Origin: a virus
Strand: one strand, 5' to 3'
DNA length: 35,411 nucleotides
Virus record (IMG/VR): IMGVR_UViG_3300034190_001251
Coordinates: 1-35,411 of that record
Below are positions 16,601 to 24,836 of this stretch, piece after piece. The position numbers and the translations under genes were made by a program. Under the pieces are notes generated by a model. The model saw only the letters and a program-made list of their open reading frames with translations. It had not been told where the DNA came from and made no database searches. Each line of letters begins with the position of its first letter. Position 1 is the first letter of the stretch.

Positions 16601-17176
16601 GGCGCCGCCACTGCCTCCACGCTTGATAGAAAATACCATGTCAGAACCATAGTCACCAATGCCCCATGTTCCTGTAGATACTTGTTGTATTTGACCCGCT
16701 AAAACATTACCAGAATCATCAGCACCTCTAAACTCAACCGTACCAATAACCTGGTCAGCAATTATACTGGTGTCAGTATTTTTAATTGTTATTGTAGGGT
16801 TTGTTGCAGTCTCAAGAGATATATCACCACTCAGCGTACCACCAGTAAGAGGCAAGTGTCCGGTCTGTGAATAGGTATATGAAGAGTCCCACTGACCTAT
16901 TTTTGTATAACTTAGGGTCGCTTCACTGGCTCCATCATATACTTTAATAACGCCCGTGGAGGGGCGTAAGTCAATATCACCCGATGCCGTACCAATATTT
17001 AGATCGAGGTCTCCGTAGATTTCATTAGGATCGAAAGCTAGAGTATTAGTTCCGTTTGTAATTTGAAGATAACCGTTGGCTATAGTACTTAATCCAATTG
17101 TGCCGGACGAAGTTATTGTGGTTTTATCGCCTACATCAAGGCCATTTTTTACTTTGAAATTCTTATCATTTGCCAC
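10604..17176 (-). CDS. Giant tail fibre with C-terminal S74 intramolecular chaperone
   Basis: This 2190-residue protein starts at a GTG (17174-17176) with GGGGAG nine bases upstream. The body is built from phage tail repeats: LPLTGGTLSGDI near residue 110, related copies near 235 and 432, RNLTNIGTIS, and many copies of ERMRIDSAGN and VGIGTSSP. The last 103 residues are a peptidase S74 domain. Ser2088 of SDRNEK and Lys2093 have the Ser-x4-Lys spacing of the catalytic dyad in the endosialidase family. FGIIAQDLQDAF and the final RYSELLAFIIAAL also match. In that family the domain guides trimer folding and then cuts itself off just before the Ser. The mature fibre would then end at residue 2087 (inferred). 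The gene has its own promoter after J. Confidence 0.9.
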   Translation of the reverse strand: MANDKNFKVKNGLDVGDKTTITSSGTIGLSTIANGYLQITNGTNTLAFDPNEIYGDLDLNIGTASGDIDLRPSTGVIKVYDGASEATLSYTKIGQWDSSYTYSQTGHLPLTGGTLSGDISLETATNPTITIKNTDTSIIADQVIGTVEFRGADDSGNVLAGQIQQVSTGTWGIGDYGSDMVFSIKRGGSGGAFEEKLRLENDGVVINGTITATGYNDTNWNTAYAYSQTGHLPLTGGTITGALIGTDITAGGYLQATSFLYTRNNLRVLNAAGTGWNTWGTRVAGNYNLSVGTISLTGALTGTSAEFSTSVEASNFNVVGGAFIARNPGLTNGSLWLATNASGTTSADRVVIAGGTSAYSYHDANGIDIRQGGLASNGTLVLDINRNLTNIGTISSGIITATGGTSTNWNTAYGWGDHALAGYAADSSLANYLPLAGGTLTGALVIDVDNEPNGALRITANQTNPNQDFYFAEEIVSTLSGTAATTADREQGGLYIDINSSATGGDTSNEHRAYGAYIDVDSTGDADVVYGIFADATSTPTIGQTSQVYGGYFKAEDNGGAGAVQNIAGVTGVAVSDNSTADTNNMYGGYFKSSTTTDSAAVTAAYGTYSEIEVNGTSDLLGTSYVYSAQYDNNSGVSQTNTTYLYYGNYAGELPTTAYGVYISDAVQNYFGGDVRTDGDFKIGTTTVIDSSRNLTNIGTISTGAITVTGNSQTATPTVLIADTDTSVALNQVIGKFAVSAVDASAPGAGVKTSIQTIALNSIGSHYGMTFHTTNADGNDTERMRIDQSGNVSIGSFFSVSSTATVSLTNVHAGGGSAGSPAYSFGSDTNTGLYRPTTDTLAVTTAGTERMRIDSAGNLLVGKTSTSSAFTTAGIDLRPEGRSFMTRSAGPALYLSRTTSDGNIAEFYKDGTTVGSIGSLGGTDLLIGSGASGLRFRDAVVDNIQPYNTNGTSADGNIDLGASSERFKDLHLSGTANVNTQVRLKKQGTADINNQEYDSASLVFEASAWDTNNSIARDVNWTVINETTASIYPDSDLKFYEPDNGLVFELHGRGTSGHVDPKAGTFYGNVEINAGSGTNAGAGVLTANGINVTGTATANIFEGSINSFNAESSSAITAKNNFYIDIDSDNTATNRSFRVTHDGATKTLLDVQESGDISFYEDTGTTAKFFWDASAESLGIGTSSPSQLLHLTSSGFAYARFNNSSYTGIDIGQHTGGNVYFNLRDNRDLIFQTNNTERMRINSAGRVGIGTSSPSGAYAQPSLHIHASGNGAELHLTDVTTGATSSDGMSILQYANDGYINMRENGSLRTYINGSERMRISSAGRVGIATTAPVKELHVDGTFVAEGGVRSNPSGINNAVVIDFQQSGANTGRIRSRDWDAGAWRDFSIEAANINLLASGNVGIGTSSPAAKLQVDGAIVSEGGSFTSGIETATDAGLIIQKNNYIYSDDNNYLRKIIGHGSTGILEIGQGGTALITDITLKPGSTGNIRFFGSGSEDVRINSSGNMGIGTTLPERKLHIFNGESSALASNVNSAMVIEDDSNAYISFLSPTFLEAGLLFGDSGDNDVGALTYNHLIDRMSFKAGGVNGVLSIESTGINVNGNITSTADDSFLTMGVPGAGATVGARYLSIEGNTDTSGEGSSRIFFTEHNSTTASMDNYGMSLGYRGGATSIEGASGNTWTGLAAIGNGEWGMWGHDNNATGVLAMHGPRSGAYVDFSNALISGNQVWHAGNDGPGSGLNADLLDNQQGSYYLNTSTKLFKSGAEIAGSQDLNTYRTTGYYAQDSNADATSGSNYPVLAAGILEVITGDQGNGLQTEQRYSQYNNNDKYVRHYYNGTWTAWAKQWNSANDGAGSGLDADLLDGVQGSGYVNTTGTQTIGGVKNFTSNVGIGTTTPQGKLSVSNNGAEGIEFFPANQSGLNTTQHYNRSGTAYVINKIIASEHRFNIGGNEKVRINTLGQLLVNKTASSTGTAGVELQSGTGAYSAIVATATAQPLLLNKLTATGSIAVFRKDNTNAGQINVHGTATDSYISMGNKAAGLQYVSYQQAQYIRPFNVLSNLPNDNSLDLGQSNARFDDVYATNGTIQTSDRNEKQDIEELSDAETRVAVACKGLLRKFRWKDSVDEKGDEARTHFGIIAQDLQDAFSSEGLNASDYAMFISTTWTDEETNEEKTRLGVRYSELLAFIIAAL

Positions 17177-17200
17177 GGTTCACATCTCCCCAACTGGCTT

Positions 17201-17217
17201 GCCCCCGTTGCGGGGGC
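17201..17217 (-). promoter_or_regulatory. GC-rich leader hairpin upstream of the S74 fibre gene
   Basis: GCCCCCG and CGGGGGC form a 7-bp stem around a 3-base loop. It lies between the predicted start of transcription (near 17231) and the ribosome site at about 17186-17191. No T-run follows on either strand, so it is unlikely to terminate transcription. A stabilising or translational role is inferred. Confidence 0.5.
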
Positions 17218-17237
17218 GGTATATTTTATTTGATACA

Positions 17238-17277
17238 AGTATAGAAAATTTGATCTACTTTGTCAAGTGTTATTTTT
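17238..17277 (-). promoter_or_regulatory. Sigma70-type promoter with A-tract, upstream of the S74 fibre gene
   Basis: It has TTGACA (17261-17266), a 17-base spacer and TATACT (17238-17243) on the minus strand. AAAAATA (17271-17277) lies three bases before CTTGACA. The -35 lies 12 bases after the end of J. It allows the 2190-residue fibre and the 101-residue protein to be made separately from J. Confidence 0.85.
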
Positions 17278-20200
17278 CTATGCTGGGAGTAATTGTTTTG
17301 CCACTTTGTATGTAGTAGAGGTTGCAGTAGCACCTACAGCGAATACTCTTACTACTCCTGTACCTAAAGTTACATCATATGTAGCTAAACTGCCGTTTGT
17401 AAGTACAGAACCGTACTGAGTTGAGACTGCAGTTGTACCATTATGGGTAACTAAAAGTTCGCAGATATGTCGATTCGTACCTTCAGAAGCGCAGATAGTT
17501 AGCTTTGCACCTACAAAGTCAGCTGCTACAAAGCTAGCAATTTCTGTAGAAGTAACAGACGCTACATCTGTAGTTTCTGAAGCAAGTGTTAAACCGCCAG
17601 CACCAACTGAAAGATTTGTAGCAATATCGAGAGTAGCGTTGTTAAATACATCTTGAGTATCGCTTTCTCCATATCCGACACGAATCTTAGAAGCAACAGT
17701 TAGCTTACCGTCGGTAGACAAAGCCATTGCACCTTGAGCAGTTGTATGCACATCATCGCCCCACCAGAAGCCTCGGTCATTATCACTATTCATCTGAAAG
17801 GTCATTGCCCAGTCAGAGTTAAGAGACCCGAAGTTAACGCCAGACTGCATACCAATAGCATATGTACCTACACTATATACTCTTAACTTATCTCTCGAAG
17901 AAGAGGCAGGCATTTGAATACGAGTTGCTTCAAGCTGGTCTACTAGTAAGTCTGCTCTGTTATAAGAAGGGTGCGCAGTATCAATAAAAACAGCTTCATC
18001 TGGTTCAGGTGTATACTGGTCAAATAACTTCCATACGCCATCATCAGCGTCTCGGAACAAACCAGCATGAGCATAGCTAGTATCAAAGTATCCTGCAGCA
18101 AAACCTAAATCTGGATTAGCATTAGTATGAGCTCTTGCAGAACCTCCGGAAACATAGGTACCTGTGGCAGTGTTTTCTACAGTAAACGTATTAGCAGTTA
18201 CAGCTGTAATAAGCTCTTCTACTACGTTATAAGCAGCAGGCGTGATGCCTACAACATTCACGGACATTCCAGTAATATACCCATGATTCTCAGAAGTTGT
18301 GTAAACTATTATTGTTCCATTTCCTACTGCATTCGTAATTGTAGTTTGAATGGCGTTGTTCAGGAAAATCATATTATCGGCAACAGTTAAGTTCTGAGCA
18401 CTTACTGTGGTTGTAGAGCCTCCAACAACAAGGTCTCCTTCTATGGTGACGTTATTTTCAAACGTTTTATCTCCGCTAATTGTTTGAGCACCCGTAGTTC
18501 TTACAACAGTAGAGTCTACAGCTAAATTTGCTTCCCCAGAAGTTGCTCCGCCAGATAAACCATCACCTGCAATAACTGCTGTTATATCTCCAGCTCCTGG
18601 TGCGGTACTACCTCCTCCATTTGATATAAGGAAGCCAGCAGTAGAAGTAGGTAAGCTCGCAGTAAAGATCCTAGAACCTTCTACAATACTTGTTGCGCCT
18701 GTAGTAAGAAAATCTACTTCTATATCAAAGTAATATGTACCCGCTGTTAAAGATACAGTAGTACTCTTTTCAATAAAACCCTGAGCATTTACAGCTCCTG
18801 CAAAATTGCTAAGTACTACACTGTGGTCAGCTTCAATTAAACCGTCAGATACAACGTTATCTAAATCCGGTGTTACTAAATATTGCAAGGAAGTTGGAGT
18901 GCCTGAAGTTACTCTCTGAATAGGTGCCGCAGTCCAGTTGTCTAGTCTTAAAGTAGGGCTAGTATCAGTAGGGCTGTTTCTTTGGAACAAGCGAGTTTTT
19001 ACTGTGTTTGGGATACTGTCTAGCACTGCTTGAGTTAAGTCAGGCACTGCAGTAGTGTTTACAGTGCTTCCTGTTCCGGAACCCACTCGTGTAATTTCAT
19101 AATATTCCCAAAGACCAGCAAAGTCAGTATGCCTAAGTACCGTACCTTTTGTATAAGTATAGCCTCCTGTAGTAATCTCGTTAACGGTATCAGCAGTAGT
19201 CTGCAAAAGAATGTCATTCCACATCCAATAATGCAAATTTTCAAAAAGACTAGCAGGTCTTTTTAAAACATAATATTTTGGGCTGGTTGATTTTGCATAG
19301 TAAGTCTCATCTACTTCTCCGCCAGCTTTAAAAAGTTGATCACCGGTAGTTGCTGCCCCTACTCTGAAACTAAACTCTTGCCCTGCTACAACTTTAAAAT
19401 AGAGTACGACAGTATTTTCGTTAGAAAGCTGCGTTACACTCGGCCATGCACTACCATCTACTTTGGTAGCTCCAATTACATTTCTTATATTTTTACTATA
19501 GTTAACTACTAGTGTAACTCGTACGACTTCGCCTCCTTTTAAAGCTCTTCCTAGCGGTTCTGAAACTCCGTTTCGTATTACTGTTAGATTAGCATTTGTT
19601 GTTCTTTGGTGGTATTCAAAACCTCTAACTTCTAGATTTACGGCAGTCTCTGGGGTCTGTCCTCCAAAGTACTCCTCACTTAGATAGCTACTAAAGTTAG
19701 AAACATTTACGGCGCTTTTAAAAGTTACGTCGGCTGGTTCGGTAAGTACTATCTCTTGATAGGTTGTAGCATCCCCGCTATTGAGGTCTCCAGAGAGATT
19801 CTTTGTTATGTTATATACACGAGAACTTGTCGCGCCAGCAATCTGTGCTATGGCCGTCTCTGTGAAACCTCCCTCAGAATCAAAATACACGGCGCCAGCA
19901 GAGTCAGATAGTTGTATATTCTTTGCTCTAACTAAGCCTTCTTTTGTCACGCTGAAAGGGGCTTGTAGAGGGCTTTCAGATCCTGCGTATATTCTGAAAG
20001 TTTCGTTTGCTCCATCTAATGCTGCGTAAGAATTATCGACAATAATATTGTTTTCTTTTGTATAAACGGCTAGCTTCGTGTTTTCGTTTATATTACCGCC
20101 AGTTATAGTACTTTGTGCTATTTCAGTGTGAGTAACAGTACCATCTTGTATATTATCAGCAACAATTGTTTGGTCAGCTACTTCACTATTTGTTACACTT

Positions 20201-23200
20201 TTAGGTTGGAGTATTTGAGAAGCTTCATTAACACTAGCATTTACAGTTACTAAAGGAACTGTGAAATATCCGTCTTCGGTTCTATAAACTCTAGCTATAA
20301 CTGTATCATTGGTGTAGTCTACAAAGATATTAGACGTTTGAAATCCTTGAGAAAAGTACGCAGGTACAATAGCTCTGTCTAAAACGAGTTCGGTATCACT
20401 TTTAATATACGCGATTCTTGCTACTTCAGACTGGCTGACAGCTTTAAATATCTCTCCAACTTTACACTCTGTAGTAAAGCTAGTTCCTGTTCCTATAATT
20501 CTACTTCTATTTGCTGCCTTAATTATAGTGCCTGTCAGAGTTGTGAGACCTGTTGTCTCGCTGCCTGTTCCTGCCTCAAACCAGTAGGAATGAGTATCAT
20601 TATACTTCATCAATTTTAAACGATCATCACTATCGCTAGCATCAAGCATGACATAGGCATGTTCTGATATAAAAGCACCTGGAGAAGATTGCTCTACTTG
20701 TGTAATTACAGGTAAGTCTGTACAAACTTGCTTGTATGTCGCATCAATATCTTCAATGTTTGAAAATACCGCTGCAGTAGGATGTGAAGATTCAATTGTA
20801 TAATTAAATCCGTGCGAGTCTGTTCCAAGCATGAAAGTGCCTGATTCATTTATAGAAAGACCTACATTGCTGCTTCCTCCATAAGGTAGGCCTTGCGGCA
20901 GCCTAACAGTCTTTGTAGAGAAACGGTCAAGTATAGTTACTGTAGTTTTTACAAGTATGGATCTATTGCCTAAAGTGTTTATAGTTCGCACACCTAGAAC
21001 ATAAGTCCCATCTTCTACGCCTGTAAATTCAATACTGGTACTATCGCTACTGACTAATATAGGGTTAGGATGCGAGGGCATATTATGAAAAATTTCATAC
21101 CCTGATATAAACTCATAGTCAATGCCTGCAAAATCTACTCCGTTCTCGGGGGCGGGAGGAGTCCATTGCAATGTAAATTCTTCGCCTTCTACCAAAGAAA
21201 CAGGTGTAATTAAAGCATGGGGCTCTAAAGGTGGAGGGACTATAGAATCTGGATTTACTGAAGGAAGTACATTTTCTTCAACATAAAGATTAAACTCCTT
21301 GTCTACTGCATCAAATTTCTCATTATAATGAACCACCGCTGTAATATCGTATTTATCTTCTGAACCTTGAGAAATTGATAGTACTTTATACTGCTTTGCA
21401 GAACCCAAGACGGTAGAGCCATTAATTGACTCTTTTAACATCCATACAGTAGCGGCAGCTGGAGTAGTAGTAAATGCAGTACCTACGGTTAAAGAGGTTA
21501 CATTACCAGATGGAGTTGTTACTTCTTGAGTCTCAACACGAGTATACTCAGACCAATTTACTTGAATAGGGTTACCACTATCATCTACTAAATTACTTGC
21601 ATCTTCTTCTGTGGTTATCGACGGAACTAAGTCGCCTTTATTATATACTACTGTGTCAATTACTGACTCGCCTTCTGTAATAATAAAAGCGCCAGGCTCT
21701 ACTATAAGTACACTTAGATCATAGGTTGAGCCAGATGCAAGCGTAACAGTAGAGTCTATTGGTATAGTAGTTGTGTTTCTAGTACCTACGGAGGGTATGC
21801 GTCCGCTGTACCTTATCGCGAAGCGATCAGCGTCCTGAACATTTACTATGTCCCCCGGAGCTATGAAAGCTGCATTTATAGAAGTGGAGAAAGAAACAAT
21901 CTCTGTTTGGTTAATTGCTGTCCAAAGCTTCCATCTACCATATCGAATAGCTTGGCCTTCGCTTGTGGCTCCAAATGCTACGGCTTCGGAAGTTATGATC
22001 TGCCCTGTTTCTATTATATTATTTCTGTCCTCGATCAATACCGGAACGGAATTATAGTTATTGGCTGGGTTATTCCAGCTAACATATATTTGATTTGCGC
22101 GAGTTTTACTTCCTGTGCCTTCATAGCTAAACGAGCCGTCTAGTATGTTACCTTTTGTAAAGTTATATACGGGTTCTTTAGGTTGATCCGTGACTGCAAA
22201 AACCTGTCCGTCTAGCCAGTAGACCATACTTCTAAATACTGTGGCAAAGTCTTTTATAACTTTGTAAGCATCACTAGATTTTGTAAGATATATATTTGCA
22301 GTAAATCGAGGCTCTAAACCTCCTTTACCGTCTGACACAAGTTCGTCACAGTATCTACCAATTCTATATAGAGCATATTTATCTATTTGCGCAGTATTTA
22401 AGAAAGCTCCTAAACCGTACCGGTTGTTTACTAGTATATCATAAAAAATCCACGCAGGATTATTAGTATATACTTTAACAGGTCTAAACAATCCATTCCA
22501 AGCTTGATAGTTTGCTTCTATAGTGCCATTACTTGAATTACGAGTGTATTCAGCAATACCTGTACTGCTTTCTTCGCGAGTCACATAGTTAGAAGGAACG
22601 TTTACTAACAGACCTCTTGCGTGGTAAGTACGAGTAGGCATACTATTAAACTGCTTAGAGCTGAAAGTAACGTTAGAGTATGCAGTGTAAGGATGATTTA
22701 ATCGTTCTTTAATAGTAGTAGTAACGCTACTAATAGTAACTTCGGCAGCTGTGTTAAGCTTTCCAGTACGGTCCCCATATTGATCGTAGCTATCCCCTGT
22801 GTGTGCAGTTTTTCGAGAGATAGTGACTCTAAAGTTGCTATAAGGTTTGAAAGGGCTTAAATCAATAACACTTGAAAAACTATACGCATCTTTTGATTTA
22901 CCTCCATGTCTTAAATTACTGGCAACAATTACTTCGTCTGTCCACTCGTTGGGGCTGTCCAACGTAGCAAAAGCAATACTAACTTTAAAAAAGACATAGT
23001 TATGTCTGTCTCCCTCACCATCTTTTCGGCTAGAGTATAGTCCATTTCCATAACTATACACTACTCTAATTTCGTCTGCTTCTTGAGCTTGTTCAGGGGT
23101 CAGATTAAAGCCTTGCGTTTGAGAAGTAGCCACTAATTGCAAAGGTGCTACACTTCCCCCAGCAAACTCAGTAGACTGCTCTAAAGGAGGTCCTCCAGTA

Positions 23201-24114
23201 GGGGTATGACTTATAGACGTAGAGCCTACACCGCCCTCTCCATTCATTGGGGACTGAAGTAGCGTACCTACGCGAAACTGAGCTGAAAAACCTTGAAAAG
23301 TGCTAGTAGTATCTAAAGCAGCGTCCAATCTTTCTAAGGTTAGTATGTTAGCTGAAATGGCGCTACTCAAGTCAAATTTATAGTATCCTGTAGCCCCTTC
23401 CCAAGCATCTGGTAAAGTAGCTGAAAATGCCTCTAAAAACCCGACTAGGCTTATATTAACGACACGATCAACTTCAAGCCTGTAAGTTCCATCATCTATT
23501 AGAGTAGAAGCGTCTGCTCCTACTCCTGCTTGAAAACCTACGTTTTCTCCATCATCTCTGTGGTATATTATACCTTCGATAGGTAAACCTTCATTAGCAG
23601 TCCCGTACAGTCTTGCAGGAGAAAATTTAGTAATAGATTCAGTAGTGGAGGCCCTTTGAGTGGCAGTAGTAACCATTCCTGGTTGAAAAAACCCTACCTC
23701 TGTTGTAGTAAGGTGATTAAGTCTGCTAGTTCTATACTCGTTAGGGGCTCCTTGAGAAAGAGTCACCATAGTGCTTCCCCAGCCAGATCTAACAAGTAAT
23801 TGCTTTAGTGTTGGTTCCAGAGGGTTGCGAATAGTTTCCTCTACTAGCCCTACAAAAGAAGCTTCGGTCTCGTTCTGAGTTAGTAACACTGTCGCAGGTG
23901 TACGAGCGTAAGTCTCGACAGCATACTCAAGAGGCTGGGCTCTGTCATCATTAAGGTAGATAGAAGCAGAACCCGCAACAAGACCATGGATAGGACCCTC
24001 TGATATTACATCTGTAATAGATATTGACTGGCTAATTTGACCAAAGCCGCCTGAGAGCAGGTCGCCGCCATTAGTAGTGTCTAGTTCTATTACACTATCT
24101 TGAAATCTTTTCAT
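17278..24114 (-). CDS. J: Tail tip attachment / host specificity protein J
   Basis: This 2278-residue protein is about twice the length of lambda gpJ. AAGGAG lies upstream of the ATG. The N-terminal core is gpJ-like: SISITDVISEGPIHGLVAG and SIYLNDDRAQP near residues 28-58, then the tail-hub region (ILDGSFSYEGTGSKTRANQI near 650, APGDIVNVQD near 755). A fibronectin III-type domain follows near 955-1060 (FTLQWTPP, SGYEIF, GTYVLGVRTINTLGNRS). Near 1300-1420 there is a DUF1983-like stretch (VTHTEIAQSTITGGNIN). The last 440 residues begin with AVIAGDGLSGG and GAQTISGDKTF, motifs seen in pyocin and phage fibres. J forms the tip of the tail and contacts the host receptor. The extended C-terminus is the likely specificity part (inferred). 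Confidence 0.93.
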   Translation of the reverse strand: MKRFQDSVIELDTTNGGDLLSGGFGQISQSISITDVISEGPIHGLVAGSASIYLNDDRAQPLEYAVETYARTPATVLLTQNETEASFVGLVEETIRNPLEPTLKQLLVRSGWGSTMVTLSQGAPNEYRTSRLNHLTTTEVGFFQPGMVTTATQRASTTESITKFSPARLYGTANEGLPIEGIIYHRDDGENVGFQAGVGADASTLIDDGTYRLEVDRVVNISLVGFLEAFSATLPDAWEGATGYYKFDLSSAISANILTLERLDAALDTTSTFQGFSAQFRVGTLLQSPMNGEGGVGSTSISHTPTGGPPLEQSTEFAGGSVAPLQLVATSQTQGFNLTPEQAQEADEIRVVYSYGNGLYSSRKDGEGDRHNYVFFKVSIAFATLDSPNEWTDEVIVASNLRHGGKSKDAYSFSSVIDLSPFKPYSNFRVTISRKTAHTGDSYDQYGDRTGKLNTAAEVTISSVTTTIKERLNHPYTAYSNVTFSSKQFNSMPTRTYHARGLLVNVPSNYVTREESSTGIAEYTRNSSNGTIEANYQAWNGLFRPVKVYTNNPAWIFYDILVNNRYGLGAFLNTAQIDKYALYRIGRYCDELVSDGKGGLEPRFTANIYLTKSSDAYKVIKDFATVFRSMVYWLDGQVFAVTDQPKEPVYNFTKGNILDGSFSYEGTGSKTRANQIYVSWNNPANNYNSVPVLIEDRNNIIETGQIITSEAVAFGATSEGQAIRYGRWKLWTAINQTEIVSFSTSINAAFIAPGDIVNVQDADRFAIRYSGRIPSVGTRNTTTIPIDSTVTLASGSTYDLSVLIVEPGAFIITEGESVIDTVVYNKGDLVPSITTEEDASNLVDDSGNPIQVNWSEYTRVETQEVTTPSGNVTSLTVGTAFTTTPAAATVWMLKESINGSTVLGSAKQYKVLSISQGSEDKYDITAVVHYNEKFDAVDKEFNLYVEENVLPSVNPDSIVPPPLEPHALITPVSLVEGEEFTLQWTPPAPENGVDFAGIDYEFISGYEIFHNMPSHPNPILVSSDSTSIEFTGVEDGTYVLGVRTINTLGNRSILVKTTVTILDRFSTKTVRLPQGLPYGGSSNVGLSINESGTFMLGTDSHGFNYTIESSHPTAAVFSNIEDIDATYKQVCTDLPVITQVEQSSPGAFISEHAYVMLDASDSDDRLKLMKYNDTHSYWFEAGTGSETTGLTTLTGTIIKAANRSRIIGTGTSFTTECKVGEIFKAVSQSEVARIAYIKSDTELVLDRAIVPAYFSQGFQTSNIFVDYTNDTVIARVYRTEDGYFTVPLVTVNASVNEASQILQPKSVTNSEVADQTIVADNIQDGTVTHTEIAQSTITGGNINENTKLAVYTKENNIIVDNSYAALDGANETFRIYAGSESPLQAPFSVTKEGLVRAKNIQLSDSAGAVYFDSEGGFTETAIAQIAGATSSRVYNITKNLSGDLNSGDATTYQEIVLTEPADVTFKSAVNVSNFSSYLSEEYFGGQTPETAVNLEVRGFEYHQRTTNANLTVIRNGVSEPLGRALKGGEVVRVTLVVNYSKNIRNVIGATKVDGSAWPSVTQLSNENTVVLYFKVVAGQEFSFRVGAATTGDQLFKAGGEVDETYYAKSTSPKYYVLKRPASLFENLHYWMWNDILLQTTADTVNEITTGGYTYTKGTVLRHTDFAGLWEYYEITRVGSGTGSTVNTTAVPDLTQAVLDSIPNTVKTRLFQRNSPTDTSPTLRLDNWTAAPIQRVTSGTPTSLQYLVTPDLDNVVSDGLIEADHSVVLSNFAGAVNAQGFIEKSTTVSLTAGTYYFDIEVDFLTTGATSIVEGSRIFTASLPTSTAGFLISNGGGSTAPGAGDITAVIAGDGLSGGATSGEANLAVDSTVVRTTGAQTISGDKTFENNVTIEGDLVVGGSTTTVSAQNLTVADNMIFLNNAIQTTITNAVGNGTIIVYTTSENHGYITGMSVNVVGITPAAYNVVEELITAVTANTFTVENTATGTYVSGGSARAHTNANPDLGFAAGYFDTSYAHAGLFRDADDGVWKLFDQYTPEPDEAVFIDTAHPSYNRADLLVDQLEATRIQMPASSSRDKLRVYSVGTYAIGMQSGVNFGSLNSDWAMTFQMNSDNDRGFWWGDDVHTTAQGAMALSTDGKLTVASKIRVGYGESDTQDVFNNATLDIATNLSVGAGGLTLASETTDVASVTSTEIASFVAADFVGAKLTICASEGTNRHICELLVTHNGTTAVSTQYGSVLTNGSLATYDVTLGTGVVRVFAVGATATSTTYKVAKQLLPA

Positions 24115-24128
24115 TTTTTATATGCTCC

Positions 24129-24836
24129 TTAGCCTATTCTTGATATGTTTAATGGTTCTATATTTGTTGGTTCTGACGATAAACTTGATATGTCATTGTT
24201 TAAGCTAACATACTCGTAGTTAAGCGTAGGTTGCCCAGATCTAATATACACAGATACCGGCCTTCCTGGTACTCTCAGTTCTCCATAAAGTAAAGGAACC
24301 GGATCTCCCTCTTGTATATTTTGACCTGCGCCATTAAATAAGTAGTTTTCTGGTCCTTCGTCTACTGAAGGGTCTGGAGCCATTAGCTGCTGCATACCTG
24401 TCATTGCCAGATTAAGGGCGAGCATGGCTGTGGCTTTTCCTGCTGTAGTTGCCATCGCAGCTCCTATCCCTTCCATAGTTGTCATTCCAGGACCTACAAA
24501 ACTTCCTGCCCCAATCATAGGAAGAACAAAAAAAGCAAGAACAAGTGCTGCAAATATCTTAGCGCCACCACTCTTTGAGCCCGCAGGAATAGCAGAAATA
24601 GTAATGTCTCCTGCTTTTATAGGGAGTAGCAAGTCTTCTTCGTGTTCTTCTGCTACACCTTCTATTTCTAATGTGAACCCGACACCTGCTTCGTGCGCAT
24701 CCAAAAGATATTTCTTGAGTGTAGGGTTATTAGCCTCAATACACTTCATAACGTCGCTGTAGCTCTCGGCATGTACAGAATGAGTTCGCCCAAATCTGTC
24801 TCCAATATCTCCAACTAGATAAACTTTACGCTCCAT
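24129..24836 (-). CDS. I: Tail assembly protein I
   Basis: This 235-residue protein starts at the ATG at 24836 because GGAG lies nine bases upstream. A longer frame begins at a GTG 15 bases earlier (24851), which lacks a good ribosome site. The N-terminus (RKVYLVGDIGDRFGRTHSV) is a ubiquitin-like beta region. Two hydrophobic stretches follow, around residues 94-115 (FAALVLAFFVLPMIGAG) and 130-150. The C-terminal segment EGDPVPLLYGELRVPGRPVS is the conserved gpI signature. The start overlaps K by 11 bases and J begins 14 bases downstream. gpI is required for assembly of the lambda tail tip; in the family it is not clearly part of the finished tail. Confidence 0.85.
   Translation of the reverse strand: MERKVYLVGDIGDRFGRTHSVHAESYSDVMKCIEANNPTLKKYLLDAHEAGVGFTLEIEGVAEEHEEDLLLPIKAGDITISAIPAGSKSGGAKIFAALVLAFFVLPMIGAGSFVGPGMTTMEGIGAAMATTAGKATAMLALNLAMTGMQQLMAPDPSVDEGPENYLFNGAGQNIQEGDPVPLLYGELRVPGRPVSVYIRSGQPTLNYEYVSLNNDISSLSSEPTNIEPLNISRIG

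Noticed and set aside
17183-17188. A minimal ATG-TGA frame just before the GTG start of the S74 fibre
   Set aside because: The ATG directly abuts the Shine-Dalgarno bases, too close for initiation, so it is probably incidental.
17201-17217. The GC-rich hairpin as a terminator of J
   Set aside because: No T-run follows on either strand, and the promoter lies between J and the hairpin.
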